This document shows positions 36,018-47,880 of a stretch of DNA of 64,000 nucleotides, piece after piece. A model generated the notes under the pieces. The model was not told the origin of the DNA, made no database searches, and saw only the letters and a list, made by a program, of their open reading frames with translations. Each line of letters starts with the position of its first letter. Within the stretch, counting starts at the first letter, position 1. The stretch is from Powellomyces hirtus (Eukaryota > Chytridiomycota > Chytridiomycetes > Spizellomycetales > Powellomycetaceae), in contig JAHLKG010000015.1 in NCBI GenBank assembly GCA_025526995.1, forward strand, positions 496,001 to 560,000. The letters run 5' to 3'. A program made the position numbers and the translations under genes.

Positions 36018-38116
36018 TTATAGATCGTAGGGCCATCCAATCCATGGTTTGTCGCCGAGTTCTGGTACCACTAGCGACGACCACTCGTCAGCGGCTTCGT
36101 CGATGAGCGGATATGGAGCTACGATGGATTCTCTACGTCCCAGTGGCAGACCCTTCTCCTTAGCCAGCTCGTTTTCCACCTTCACACCAAGATCCACCAT
36201 GTGCCTTATTACATCTTCAACGTCATCCCAGCTTGTTAAAGGATTCGCAATGACGACTCGGAACGCATCCACATCCCTGCCTTTGAACAGGACGCGTGTT
36301 CGCGAAACAAAACCGGTGAACTCTTGAGCGCCCTCAGGATCTGCTTCGGTTCCGACTGATGCCAAAGTTGTTTGCAAACGCTTGGTACATTCACCGATGA
36401 ATTCGTCTTCACCAACAGTGAGGATTTGGCTGTCGCGAACTTTGTTCCGGAGGCTCTTTGGCAGGTATCGGAAAAGAAAAATATTGGTCTCAGGAACATG
36501 CAAAGCTTGGAAGGCCCCGCTGGGATGAGTTGCTACGCGAACGCTCATTTGACGAGCCAGGGTAGCGCTGCGGGTCACCAGGCACTCCAGTCCATCTCGA
36601 CCGAGCAGGTACAAGCTCGCATGCAGGTGTAGGGATGTTGCAGGACGAGACCCTTCCAGAGTGAACTTTCCCAAGTCTGGAGAGTCATGTCGGATGACGT
36701 AGTTAGCGGTTTTCCGTATCGCGTGCGCGGTGGTAGGCTCTTTGAATAGCAAAAGGCCTAATCCCATGGGTGTGTAAAGTTGCTTGTGCCCATCAACGGT
36801 TATACTATCAGCGCGCTCTACGCCTGCAAGCTTACGGCGATGTTCGGAAGAGAAAATCAATGGACCTCCCCAGGCTCCATCGACATGGAAGTGTATGGCA
36901 CGGGATTGGCACGCGGCTGCAATGCGCTCTAAGGGATCAATAGACCCCGTCTCCGTCGTTCCCGCTATTCCGATCACAGCAACTACAAGGAGCTTCTGCG
37001 CTCGCAGCTCGTCAAGACGCGCTTCTAACAGATCAACGCGCATCCGAAATGCGTCATCGGCGTCGATAGTCACGAGTCCGTTATCGCCAAGTCCGAGCAG
37101 ATCAGCGGCTTTCTTGAAGGAATAATGCATCAGTCTGCTCCCAACGATGACAGCACCGCTGTAACCATAGTGCAGCAATGCTTTGAAAAGTCCTTCTTTT
37201 TCAATGCCATTGAATCCAGCCGCAGTGTCCGCTTTGAGGGCTCTGTTCCGTGCGGCCCACATGGCCGTGATGTTAGCGATCGTTCCGCCTGAACAGAACA
37301 CTCCCAAAGAATGCTCCGCGCTGTGCATGTATGCCTTATAAAATGATGAGCTATTATCATAGAACTCCCGATGCAGCATGCCGATGGTTTGTCGTTCCAA
37401 GTATGTCATAGTCGAAGCGGTCTCGAGCTTTACAACGTTCTGATTCATGGCCGCTAGCAGTCGTGCAAGCGGCCTATGAAAGTAGGGAAGAGCAGTCGTC
37501 ATATGACCAATCATCTTTGGTGACGACACTCTTGTTGCTCGATCAATAACATTCGCTTTGACTGTGCGAAGATACTCCTCGGCCGATGACGTGCCGCCCA
37601 AGCTGATAGATGACTTTCGGCGTAATGGCACCTCAGACTGACTGAAACGAGCATTCATGGTGTCGGTCGTCTCTGTTTGAGTGGCGTATATTGGGGCCGG
37701 CTCCGTCAAGAAAGCATCAATGATACCACTGAGATAGTGGTCAAGCTTCTCTTCGCTGTGCGTGGTAGCGATGAAGTAGTGGAGGACAGAGTCGTGGTCA
37801 TGATAGGATGCCCGACGCCCTGTCGGATGCTTTGACGGCTCGGCGGGAACCTCTTCAGTCGCAGCGGGCATTCTTTGGACGCCACTCGGGCAACCATACC
37901 AGAATGGCAGGTCGTCAGGAAAAACTGCATCATAACCCTCATCACCTTCGCTCTCTGGTGTCAGAGGCCGGGGATCTATGCTACGGGGGAATGCTAGTTT
38001 TTGGCGCTTCATTAGTAACGCTGCATTGAACATGTCACATTCAAATGGCGAGTAAGTTACTTACTAACAGCTGCCCCAGCTGCAGGTACAGGGGGCAGTG
38101 CAGCAGCAATTGACAT
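36018..38116 (-). CDS. group II PLP-dependent decarboxylase, PanP/glutamate-decarboxylase-like
   Basis: Exon 1 (38116-38065) and one 2-kb exon (38020-36018) give 684 residues. Conserved blocks: MTTALPYFHRPLARLLAAMN, ETASTMTYLERQTIGMLHRE, GVFCSGGTIANITAMWAARN, VVAVIGIAGTTETGSIDPL, FHVDGAWGGPLIFS, and SITVDGHKQLYTPMG, where the Lys should carry PLP. The pattern is nearest to the bacterial putative aspartate 1-decarboxylase (PanP) / glutamate decarboxylase group, so the substrate could be aspartate, glutamate or a related acid. Most neighbours have an intron every 100-500 bp, whereas the 2-kb catalytic exon here has none. The N-terminal ~75 residues (RSIDPRPLTPESEGDE...) are an extra, probably regulatory or targeting, segment. 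Starts divergently from DHPS with 193 bp between. Confidence 0.82.
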
Positions 38117-38309
38117 AGTGAAACTTCTGTACGGGCTGCTTTCACGTTCGATGAGCGTCTGGAATGGGAAGCGTCCTTTTGCGGTTCCAAATGTAAACCG
38201 CTTAAGGAGACCGCGCGTAGTCACATGTGAGCTGATGAGAGTTTGCAAGTCGCGCTTTTGGTTGAACGATTTTTTTAATTGTGGTTTGTTCGATACTTCC
38301 TTCGGCACA

Positions 38310-39657
38310 ATGGGTCCTTCTACTTCTGAGCCGACCACCACACCGGCGTCAGCCGTACAGGCGGTTTTGGTGCAGTCGACGCCCATGCCCACCGACTCGG
38401 TGCAAGTCAAAGGCTACGACTTCAACAACGGGGTTGACTATGCAGCCATTATGGCCTCTTACATTCGCACGGGGTACCAGGCGACTAGTATTGGCCAGGC
38501 TATCGAGGAAATCAACCGTATGGTATGTAGCCTGCGACAGTATGTCCGTACCTCAGCATGGTGGCTAAAGACTTGCAAACTTGGTAGATTCACTGGCGAC
38601 TTTCTGACGAGCCAGTCGCGGAAGACGAGCAGGATGAATACCGCGACCCTGAAGTCCGACAAAACGTAAAATGCAAGATATTCCTCGGCTATACGTCCAA
38701 CCTCGTCTCATCTGGCTTGCGTGAGGTTATCCGGTACCTTGTGGAACACCGTATGGTATGAAGAGCACTACAAACATGGTGTTTGTGAGACATGATTTCT
38801 AACCCAATGTTTAACAGGTTGACTGCATAGTTGCTTCAGCTGGTGGAGTGGAGGAGGACTTTATCAAATGCTTGGGCTCCACATATGTTGGAGCCTTCTC
38901 TTTGCCTGGCGTGGAATTGCGAAGGAAGGGTTTGAATCGAATTGGAAATCTCTTGGTTCCAAACGACAATTACTGCAAATTTGAGGACTGGGTCATGCCC
39001 GTATTAGATCAGATGCTGGAGGAGCAGAAGAATGATGGAATCGTCTGGACACCTTCCAAAATGATACATCGACTTGGCAAAGCCATCGATAATCCCGAGA
39101 GCATCTACTACTGGGCGTACAAGGTAGGCTGGAGAGCGGGAATGAAGGCATGTTCCTGAACTTACGGACAAGACATTATTATCCTTAGAATGACATCCCT
39201 GTATACTGCCCTGCCTTGACAGATGGCTCACTGGGTGATATGATCTACTTCCACTCTTACAAGAGCCCTGGGCTCATTATCGACATCGCGGGAGACATCC
39301 GAGCGGTAAATAACGAAGCTGTGTTTGCGAAGAAAACTGGCATGATCATCTTGGGTGGTGGAGTGGTGAAGCATCATATTTGCAACGCGAACCTCATGGT
39401 ACGTAGCACCGGACGCTATCCCTTAGATGCGCAATGTTGACACAATGTTACAGAGGAACGGCGCGGATTACTCGGTATACATCAACACCGGTCAAGAGTT
39501 CGATGGCAGTGATGCTGGGGCGAGACCGGACGAAGCAGTGTCGTGGGGAAAAATCAAAATGACAGCTGATCCTGTGAAAGTTTACGCTGATGCCACCACA
39601 GTCTTCCCACTGATCGTTGCAGAGACGTTTGCCAAGTACGCGGCAAAGAAGGCATGA
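38310..39657 (+). CDS. DYS1: deoxyhypusine synthase
   Basis: Exons 38310-38522, 38588-38755, 38818-39123, 39189-39398 and 39454-39657 give 366 residues. Diagnostic segments: [98 protein letters not shown] (active-site Lys), and [20 protein letters not shown]. The enzyme transfers the butylamine group of spermidine (NAD-dependent) to one lysine of eIF5A, the first step of hypusine formation. Length is usual for the family and all motifs are present, so it should be active as a cytosolic tetramer. Confidence 0.96.
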
Positions 39658-39955
39658 GGTTGGCATATCGCCCATTTTGTATATATTAGCGAAGCTGCCA
39701 TGAAGCAGCCTTATCTATGCTATAGATCGCACTAGACCTATGTAGAAACTTTCTTCCTGCACGTAATAAGTTATTCTAGTTTACCATTTGCATCTTCGAA
39801 TAACATGCAGATCTCAACGCCAGCGGCGGAGATGCAATCTGATCCTTTAAAACGGTTGCCTCCGATTTGACAGTTGCTTCCTATCCGAGAGATCGAACAT
39901 GATGACGATACGCCTTCGCGATCCTCGATCCGTAGTCTGAGGGGAACGTAGAACA

Positions 39956-41496
39956 CTATGAACTTGGCTTTCCTAATTGTATCAGCGCCGATTCCATGAA
40001 CCTGACGATCGATTGTTAAAATATCTTAGACTAGATATTGAGAAGGGAAAGGTAGACCAATTCTTCACTTACGAATTGAGATCTCCGTCCAGAACTCTGT
40101 CAACATCTCCTCGCTCGGCACCTGTTCGCAGATCTTTGATCATTTTGTAGGGATGCATCACGTAAGAGCGGATCTGGGAACCCCAGGCATTATCCGCGAG
40201 CTCGGCATGCTGACTAGCCTTCTCCTGTGCTCTGCAGAAAAGCATGTCAGTTCCTAGGAAGCTGGAAGAATCTGCATTCATGCACATACTTTGCTCGCAG
40301 CTCTATGTCATACAGCTTTGACTGTAGCATTTGCATTGCGACTGCTCTGTTTTGATGTTGCGACCTTTGCGATTGGCACTACAAGAAGCTCAAGGATTAA
40401 GGCACTGAGTTATGAACTCCGGAATGGGAGCGACGTTTCCTACCGCCACGGAGATTCCCGTTGGGAGATGTGTTATTCGTATAGCGCTTTCCGTTGTATT
40501 GACGTGTTGACCTCCAGCTCCTTGAGCTTTCATGGTATCCATTCTGATGTCGCCCGCTGGGATGTCAATGTATTTGGCTCCCTCAGGACCACTATTAGCT
40601 TCAAAAGCTGGCGTTGCTTGCACCGAAATGAAGGACGTGTGTCGGCGATTTGATGAGTCGAAAGGAGACTGCCTCACAAACCGGTGGACCCCAGATTCAT
40701 GCTTGCACCACCCATAGGCATAATCGCCTACAATTTGGATTGTAGCACTCTTCAGTCCCGCAATCTCGCCTCGGACCTCATCGATCATTCGGACCTCAAA
40801 CCCTTGTGACGGCGCGGTCGCCCATTTTTCATACATTCGACGGATTATGGCAACCCAATCGCATGCCTCCGCTCCACCAGCGCCAGCTCGGAACTCCAAG
40901 AAACAGCCGTTCTTATCAGCTTCCTCAGACATCATCAATCTGAGCGAGTATCTATCCAGCTTTCCTCTTAGTTCGTTCAGTTCGTTGCCCAGCTCTTCCA
41001 GAAGATCCAAATCCTTCTCTTCCTGAGCCAAGGCCAAAACATCAAGGATCTCGGCGTTCTTCTCGAAGTATCCATTGTGTTCATTCAACATGTGCTCAAG
41101 ATGCGAAAACCGTTTCTGATATTCGATCGCTTTGTTGGCGTCCTCCGCCCATAGTGTATCAGACGACACCTTGCCACGAAGGTCTGTCCTCTCGTTTTCC
41201 AACTCCGACCAATTGTTTCGACCTGCAACAAGTGCCAACAGTCTTGACACTTCCCGTTTATCGTGCGCAATAGAATCAAGCATATCAGAGCTCTCCTTCG
41301 ACGTTGTCGACATTGGCCGTGCGCACGCTCTGTTCAGGGACCGAGTGGCTGTCAAATTTGCCGCCGATTTCGCAACATTCGGCCGCCTGAGAGAGCAGAA
41401 CGGCCGAGCATTACAGCTCAATGTCGCGGGTTGGGCCGCTGTGACAAAGAACCAAGGAAGAGTGCTTAATCGTGGGACTGTCTTCGGGCGGGGCAT
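39956..41496 (-). CDS. peptide chain release factor 2, mitochondrial
   Basis: Exons 41496-40444, 40378-40290, 40231-40073 and 40001-39956 give 448 residues. The first ~75 residues are basic and hydroxylated ([12 protein letters not shown]..., [20 protein letters not shown]), a mitochondrial presequence. The RF2-type coiled domain ([20 protein letters not shown]) is followed by [18 protein letters not shown], the [12 protein letters not shown] block, and [20 protein letters not shown] with the peptidyl-hydrolase GGQ. It ends [19 protein letters not shown], like bacterial RF2. There is no programmed frameshift, which is a feature of bacterial prfB only. The last exon is 46 nt and was located by matching this C-terminal motif. 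It starts 138 bp from the divergent delta-tubulin ATG. Confidence 0.92.
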
Positions 41497-41634
41497 TTCG
41501 GCGTTCGTGGTTGGCAAACGGAAGCCTTGAGCAACACAAACACGGAAGTCGCGAGCGCGATCTCGGATTTCACAAGAAAGTCAGGTTCAGGAGCTAGTTG
41601 TCGAAACGTGCGACCTGTGGTTTAGTCTCGACCT

Positions 41635-43727
41635 ATGATTGTGTTGCAGATTGGCCAGGTCTTGTTAAACGTCGTCGTTTCCTCAATGCTCATGCGTCCG
41701 TGGGTCTCAAACGTGGTTTCTGGCCATATATAGTGCGGCATACAAGTTGGTCAACAGCTCTTCGGCGTTCTTGAGCAGGAGTAGGTGAACGTCGGGCTGA
41801 CCAATCGAGGATACCCTCTTAATTGATGATATGAAACGCATAGAAGCAAGCAAAAAGAAAAGTTAGAATATCCGCTTTCCACCTTTCGTCAGACTATCAT
41901 TGATACAGAGAGAAAGGTGGGGTGTGCACTGACGTGGAGGTCCTCAAATTCGAACAGAACATTCATAGCGGACGATCTCTATTTCGTCCTGCACAGACGT
42001 GGCGAAAACACCAGAAGGCGCTACAAAAGCCTAAGTTTCCTACCACCTACATTGATAACGGAACATCTGGTCGTGGAAACAACTGGGCACATGGATACTG
42101 GGATATCTCTCATCTCGACAATATCCTGAGTACGTTTCGGAAGGAAACAGAAGCTTCGGACAAGTACGATGGGTGTATGCTCCTTCACAGGTACGCTACA
42201 GCTCTTCCCGACAATTTGATTGCACAGACAGCGGAGCTGAAAAATTGTCATCCACCACTAGCGTGGCAGGCGGGACAGGCTCCGGCCTTGGATCAAGGTT
42301 GGCGTGCTTAAAGATCTTCGGCTTTCTTTTCTATCACTAAATGAATGAGTTCAGAATGGCGGAAGAGCTGCGAGATGCCTATCCAAAGAACTACCTCATG
42401 ACCTACGCGTAAGACGCTCGACACGCCTTTGTCCTTCTCGTCGATCAGCTCGACTGATTTCTGTTTATGCAGAGTAACGCCATTTCTGGCTGGGGACACA
42501 GCGCTACAACACTACAACTCGCTCCTCTCCTTGGGATGGATGCAACGGTACCTAGCTCGGCCCTCATAATCCAATTCTACCGTGTCATACTGACTTTGCC
42601 ATGTTTTTCAAGTTATTCGGATATGATTGGCATCTTCTCCAACGATTCGGTTATGAACATTGTGACACGACAACACGGATTGACGGGTACGGAGACTTGG
42701 ACTTGTGCGCCCACCGGGCTGAAGAGCACTTATCAGATCGACTTGCGACAGGTGCCAAAGCGACTCCGGTTACGTTGGACAACCTCAACGAGTACATTGC
42801 CAACTGTATTGCTGGTCTTGTCCTTCCGGTCACACCAGTGCGATCCGCAAACGGGAAACTCGAATATAAGGCGTAGGTTACGGCATTGGACGCTCAATCT
42901 GCACGTCAAAGGTTCATTAAACTCACATGTCTCCTCCGATCACCCTCAACCAGGACACCTGCCCCATGTGATATCTGGAGCATGATTTCCGACATGACTC
43001 CGATGCCTAGCTGTAAATTGACAAGCTTCTCGTCATCAACAGTTGTATCAGGCGTTGCAGCTTCCAAGCGGTAGGTGCATCGTAGCTATTCACCATGCAT
43101 ACGATGCAGCACCCTCATGGCCTCAATCAGAACTGCTGCTGTGATCGGGTGGGATGACTTGCGAACCAACATGACACGCAATATGCCATCCTTATTGAGT
43201 GGAATTAAACGAAGGTACAAGAGTGAGGTGGCAGCCATTTCGTTGGCACTCGAGCGCTGAACTGTCCTACTAGGAGCATTTCCGCGCGGATACAAGCACG
43301 AGGGGTCATCGGTGGAGAGTACTGGAAGAAAGCAAATAGCTTTGAAACCCAGTTAGTGTCCCGGCTAGGATTGGTGCACGGCGTTGATTGCTTGAACGTG
43401 CAGCTTTCGTCCATATATGGTAATCATTCCGCCTTCAATCCACGGTCGACCTGCATAAGTACAATGGTATCACTCACAGATGCGCAAACAGGAACGGATC
43501 TCAAATCTTCGATGCGCTCACTAGACCTATGCTACAATGGCTCAGACTCTATTCATATGCTCGACTCGCTGACCACCAAGGCACAAGCCATGTTTGACGA
43601 GAAGGCGTATCTCCACTGGTACGAGCGTTACGGTGGGCCAGAGGTGATGGATACATTTGATGAGTGTTTTGAAACACTCCATTCCGCAAAGGATGCATAC
43701 GAAGCATTTCTGGAACCACCTTTGTGA
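41635..43727 (+). CDS. TUBD1: delta-tubulin
   Basis: Many short exons. The N-terminus splices MIVLQIGQ to CGIQVGQQLFGVLEQE. Then comes GRGNNWAHGYWD, and the GTP-binding loop SVAGGTGSGLGSR, which is assembled across two introns. AEELRDAYPKNYLMTYAVTP, AGDTALQHYNSLLSLGWMQR, SDMIGIFSNDSVMNIVTRQH and LDNLNEYIANCIAGLVLPVT follow. The C-terminal part has KAQAMFDEKAYLHWYERYGG and a terminal acidic helix. GNNWAHGY, the TALQHYNS block and the C-terminus fit delta- rather than alpha/beta/gamma-tubulin. Delta-tubulin is needed for triplet microtubules of basal bodies and is kept only in lineages with flagella. The segment encoded near 41,940-42,050 is unclear and exon 3 may be mis-set. Confidence 0.85.
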
Positions 43728-43991
43728 ACCGATGCATTTATTTTTGGTCGCTTTCTGTGTTATATATATGTACAAAGTTCGGATTCGCGGCTTTTCATGA
43801 TATTCTTGTGAACACAGGCGGGGCCTTTCCCGATCGGCGGGTACGCGACGTTGCTGACTCACCAATTGACGGCCTGTCAATTGCTGACATACGCCAGCAT
43901 TTGACTGGTAAAATTTCATTCGATCGATGCAGATAGGATAGACTGAGAAGAAAACAAAAACATGAATAGAAAAGGAACGACGATAGACGCA

Positions 43992-44855
43992 ATGTCATTC
44001 AACGCAGCCGCCTTCGTCGCCCGCGGTCCATCCACCGTACCTGTCCCAGCGACCAGCACGTCCCGCTACCCCCGCACCAATGTCCTCCAACTGCCTCAAA
44101 TCCACAAGGAGCTCGCCTCTCTCCAGCAAGCCCTCGACAAGACCCGTGCGAGCATCCAAAAGGAAGATAAATGCCTCATTGAAGCGCAGCGGGCGGCAAT
44201 ACACGAAATGGAACAGACTGCAGTTGAGGAAGTCCAGGTCCTGGAGGGGGTGGAGCTGGACAAAGCAGAAGAGGAGCAGGTGGTCCTCCTGAAGGGCGCG
44301 AGATATGATTTGGAGCGGTTTGAGCATGTGGCTCACAATGAACAGCCTTATGACCAGCAACAACAGCAACAGCCAGAACAGCAGCAATTCGGTCAGCAGG
44401 AACAGGTTCGAAGGCCGCCGCGGATCGCGGGGCGTGCAGCGGAGCAAACGGACGACCCCATTTTGCAGCAGACATCGGACATGTACCGTACCTCGGGACA
44501 CATGCCGCATCGATTCAACAAGCCGGGTAAGCCAACATACATGTCACATACCCAGTCTGCATCCCCGGGTTCTTATCATTCTTTCAATCTTTCAGCGCTC
44601 TGGCGTTACGAGATTCAGCGAGAACATCCATTGTACAGCACAACGTCTAATGACTATGGAAAGATCCATCCATCCGTACATGAAATGCCAACCGGTTTTC
44701 ACGGGCAATCTTCTAAATTTACAAAGGTATGATATTGCAGCTCGGGAGGCACCAGGTGCTAAATAGTAGGACTTTCCTAATCGCAGTCCTCGCTACATCT
44801 ACAGCATACGAATCAAGCGGGTCCATATCGGAACTTTTCACTAAATACGGCTTGA
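43992..44855 (+). CDS. PIERCE-like (C9orf116/C15orf65 family) flagellar microtubule inner protein
   Basis: Exons 43992-44526, 44596-44726 and 44805-44855 give 238 residues. The N-terminal ~150 residues are a coiled coil (QIHKELASLQQALDKTRASI...EEVQVLEGVELDKAEEEQVV) and a Gln-rich stretch. The C-terminal ~80 residues match the PIERCE1/2 signature: TSDMYRTSGHMPHRFNKPG, then HPLYSTTSNDYGKIHPSVHE, MPTGFHGQSSKFTK, and the end GPYRNFSLNTA. This last piece is a separate 51-nt exon, missed if the frame is read to the first stop at 44,732. PIERCE proteins bridge protofilaments inside axonemal doublets. The fused N-terminal coiled coil is not part of the small animal proteins. It lies directly downstream of delta-tubulin, same strand, 264 bp away. 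Confidence 0.8.
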
Positions 44856-44966
44856 GTCTGCATATCACCTCGTTGTTGAATCACATTCAATAGACTACTA
44901 CATTGCTTAGACTCGAATAAAAGTCTATGTGCCGCTCCCGAAAAGGGGAGGGAAGGGGTAGTACAA

Positions 44967-47880
44967 CTAGTCTGTTTTGAATCGCCTTTCAGAGTACATT
45001 TTCAGTCCCACTGTCGCGCATATTGTCAGCAAGGTGACGGCAAGGCCAATCCCCAATTGCATGCCCTCGTATCGGCGGGACACGACTTGAAAAAGTCGCA
45101 TACGTACCCCTCGGTCGGAGGTTCTGTAAAGGGAGACACAGATATCGTTAAGATCCGGCTATTTCCGACGGTTGGGAATGAGCAAATGAGCTTGCGTTCC
45201 AGTACATACTTGTAGTTACGATATTTGCTTTGCGTCCATGTTCCCTTTGTGGAATCGAGGACTTCGAACATCCGTTTCCCGTAATTCATTTGGATGCCAG
45301 TCCCGTAAGCCCAGTGGAAGCGCACAAAGCCTTTCACACACTGGCCGACAATGGTTCCATTGGTCAGAGTTTCGAAAGTGAGACATGCGTAATTGGTCTG
45401 TCAAAGTAAACAAGTTCAATCGTCTCACTCGTTCAAAGGAATAAATGCCTGATCACTCACTTGACAGTCTGTATCAACCGAGCAAACGCCGCCTCGATCC
45501 GTTGCAGTCATGTTCGTCATCATTCTGCTGACTAGATACGACAAAATTCCAACATTCCAGTTGAAATGGCCAGCAAGTGTTGTGTCCTGCCTAACTTTCA
45601 GCTGCGAAACTAAGGAGCATGAAACCTCGGTTAAGCGTTCGCAACGCGCTCCTTTTGATCAAAGAGTACAGCCTTACGGGTCGGATAAAAGTTCGCAAGC
45701 AGTTGGCAAGACAGGCTCCTGGTGAAACAACGCATCAAGAGCGAAATCTGGAATCCAAGTGATCAGCGACTTGCCTGCATGTAAAAAGTTATGCGTCATC
45801 GTCACGAACCTGATGACAGTCAGCGGCTATGGAGGCGGGGACCTTCTGATTTCCACTAGCTCTCTGATATACTGCTTGGGCGGTCTTGTTGGCTAATGCG
45901 CACATTCTCGAGATGGTGGAAGTGTCCCAGGTGGTCTCATCATCAAACTCCGAGTTGTAGTATCTGACGTTGTCACCAATCAGCCATCAATAGTAATACA
46001 AAAGCCACTTCCACTGGGTCTTTTACCGATTTGAGAATTCATTTTGGTAGTCGCTGATAACAACAGCGGGGATGCTGCGTTTCGCCAAAAACGCCATGGC
46101 GCTAGATGGCGGCAAGCGTGCATTCACTCCTGTCTGAAACGCCGGCACAAGATCCAATGATTCTGCAGTGCTCCCATTGATCACTGGAGCCACAACGGTG
46201 CCGTTCAGCAGATTTACTAGCGCATCCGTTTCGGCATTCTTCGCATCGACATGCATGTAAAAGGCAGGTCTCGTCGTTCCAATTCCGCCCACAGTGTCAA
46301 ACTCGAAGATCGAGTCAATGTTCTCGAGCTTGATGGCCTGAAAATCGAGGTCGTAGAAGCAAGGATTGGAGCATCCCGCGTCTGAAGTTGGACACGACGT
46401 AGTGGGTGCTTCCCGTTCTTTGCATGTCATCGGCGTGCTGATGTCATTCACAAATCTCTGGGATCCTGCGAAAGCCCATGACTCTGCGTCGAAGAACGTG
46501 AAGAGAATGTCTTTTGCCAGTGGAACAGCACCTGGTTCTCTAAAATACTGAGATTACCCTTCAGCGAACAATCCAAATCTCAGCTAAGGGATGTATGGAT
46601 CTTACCTTGCTCAGCGCTTCTGCTACCGCCAAAGCCGTTACGAGGCCCGTTTTTGGGCTGTGAGCACCAACCGAGTATATCGGTGAGGATGACAGAGGTC
46701 CCCAGTCATGTATGAATGCCCGACCGTCTAATTTGGAAGACACAACGACGACAGGCTTTTTGGCATCCACATTATTTTCCAGATAGTTATGCGAGAAGGT
46801 CGACCAGACCGAAAGTCCGCCTACGGGTTCGCATTCGCCTACGGTGATGAGATAAACTCTCATCAACAAGAGCTCCTGTTGTAGAGGCAAAATGCTACTT
46901 TTTACCGCGACGTAGGCAAGTCTCGGAATCTACTGCAGCATACATGAATGCGTCGAACTCCACCGCATACAGAGGATATGACGAGTAGTCACGTAGCTTG
47001 TTAGCATTTACCGCCTGGCACGAGAATCAGAGTGGTGCCTTGAGTATAGAGTAATACGAAGGGAGAGTCATACCGATACGAGAGGATCTATACGCTGTGG
47101 ATTTGTGGAATCGGTCGACACGCCAAATATCGGGAACTCGTATTTACCGAAAAATAACGAGTTGCCCTGTGGAGAGACAACTTTGGCGTAAATCAAGGTG
47201 CCAATGGGCATTCCAGCTCAAGTCAAAAGACAAACTCGTACGTTTGGATTCCACAGGTGCCATGTCTCCTCCGATTGATTTCCATATAGCCCGTATTGAC
47301 AGTTCGGGCAGGTGCTGTCGGGCGACCATTGATCTGGACGATCAAAGTTTAAGCCGTTCTTCACAAGGATGATCGCCGCCAATTTGCCAGACTTCTGCAG
47401 AGCTTCGATGTTGTCCCTATGACGAGGAACTTCAGATGCCCGTCACACTGGAAACACATTTCAACATATGGGATTTTGAGACGGACGGCAAGAACAGGCC
47501 ATACGGCATCACCACGGCATATCCAGCAGTCGGTGCAGTGCTGGCAAATCGCGCTACGTCGGATTGGTCGCTCACGAGGTATAGTATGCCGGTCGTGGAC
47601 GGCTTAGCTGTAGATTTGGCTGTTCAGGAACCATAGTCATATTCACAAACCCCACGTGGAGCTGGAACGTACCCTGACACCCAACGCCTCCGCCGGATCG
47701 GAGGTATCGTATGCAGGCAGCAGCAGGCATGCCCTGGTATAATGTGGACTCCAGATATAGCGATTGCCCATTCACGCAGAATAGATTTACTATTCAAGTT
47801 GTTCATTATAGCGTGCACTATTCCTGCGGAATCGGCGGGAACGTACCGACAAGACATAGCACCACAATGAGCGTTATATT
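44967..47880 (-). CDS. nicastrin, gamma-secretase subunit
   Basis: Many exons. Near the N-terminus a hydrophobic signal (ITLIVVLCLV) splices to YLESTLYQGMPAAACIRYLR and GGGVGCQG, the nicastrin pattern of Cys-containing leader. FPIFGVSTDSTNP follows. The aminopeptidase-like fold shows KKPVVVVSSKLDGRAFIHDW, TGLVTALAVAEALSKV, and DILFTFFDAESWAFAGSQRF (the DYIGS-region helix). DFQAIKLENIDSIFEFDTVG, MAFLAKRSIPAVVISDY and several Cys pairs come next. The C-terminus is a membrane anchor (EGMQLGIGLAVTLLTICATV) with a short basic cytosolic tail ending FKTD. It is the substrate receptor of gamma-secretase with presenilin, Aph-1 and Pen-2. The start codon was not found in frame with the signal exon; a short upstream exon is likely. 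Confidence 0.82.

Noticed and set aside
39771..39956. Minus-strand ORF next to the RF2 stop
   Set aside because: The RF2 C-terminus was found in another frame by matching [12 protein letters not shown]. This frame is then 3' UTR.
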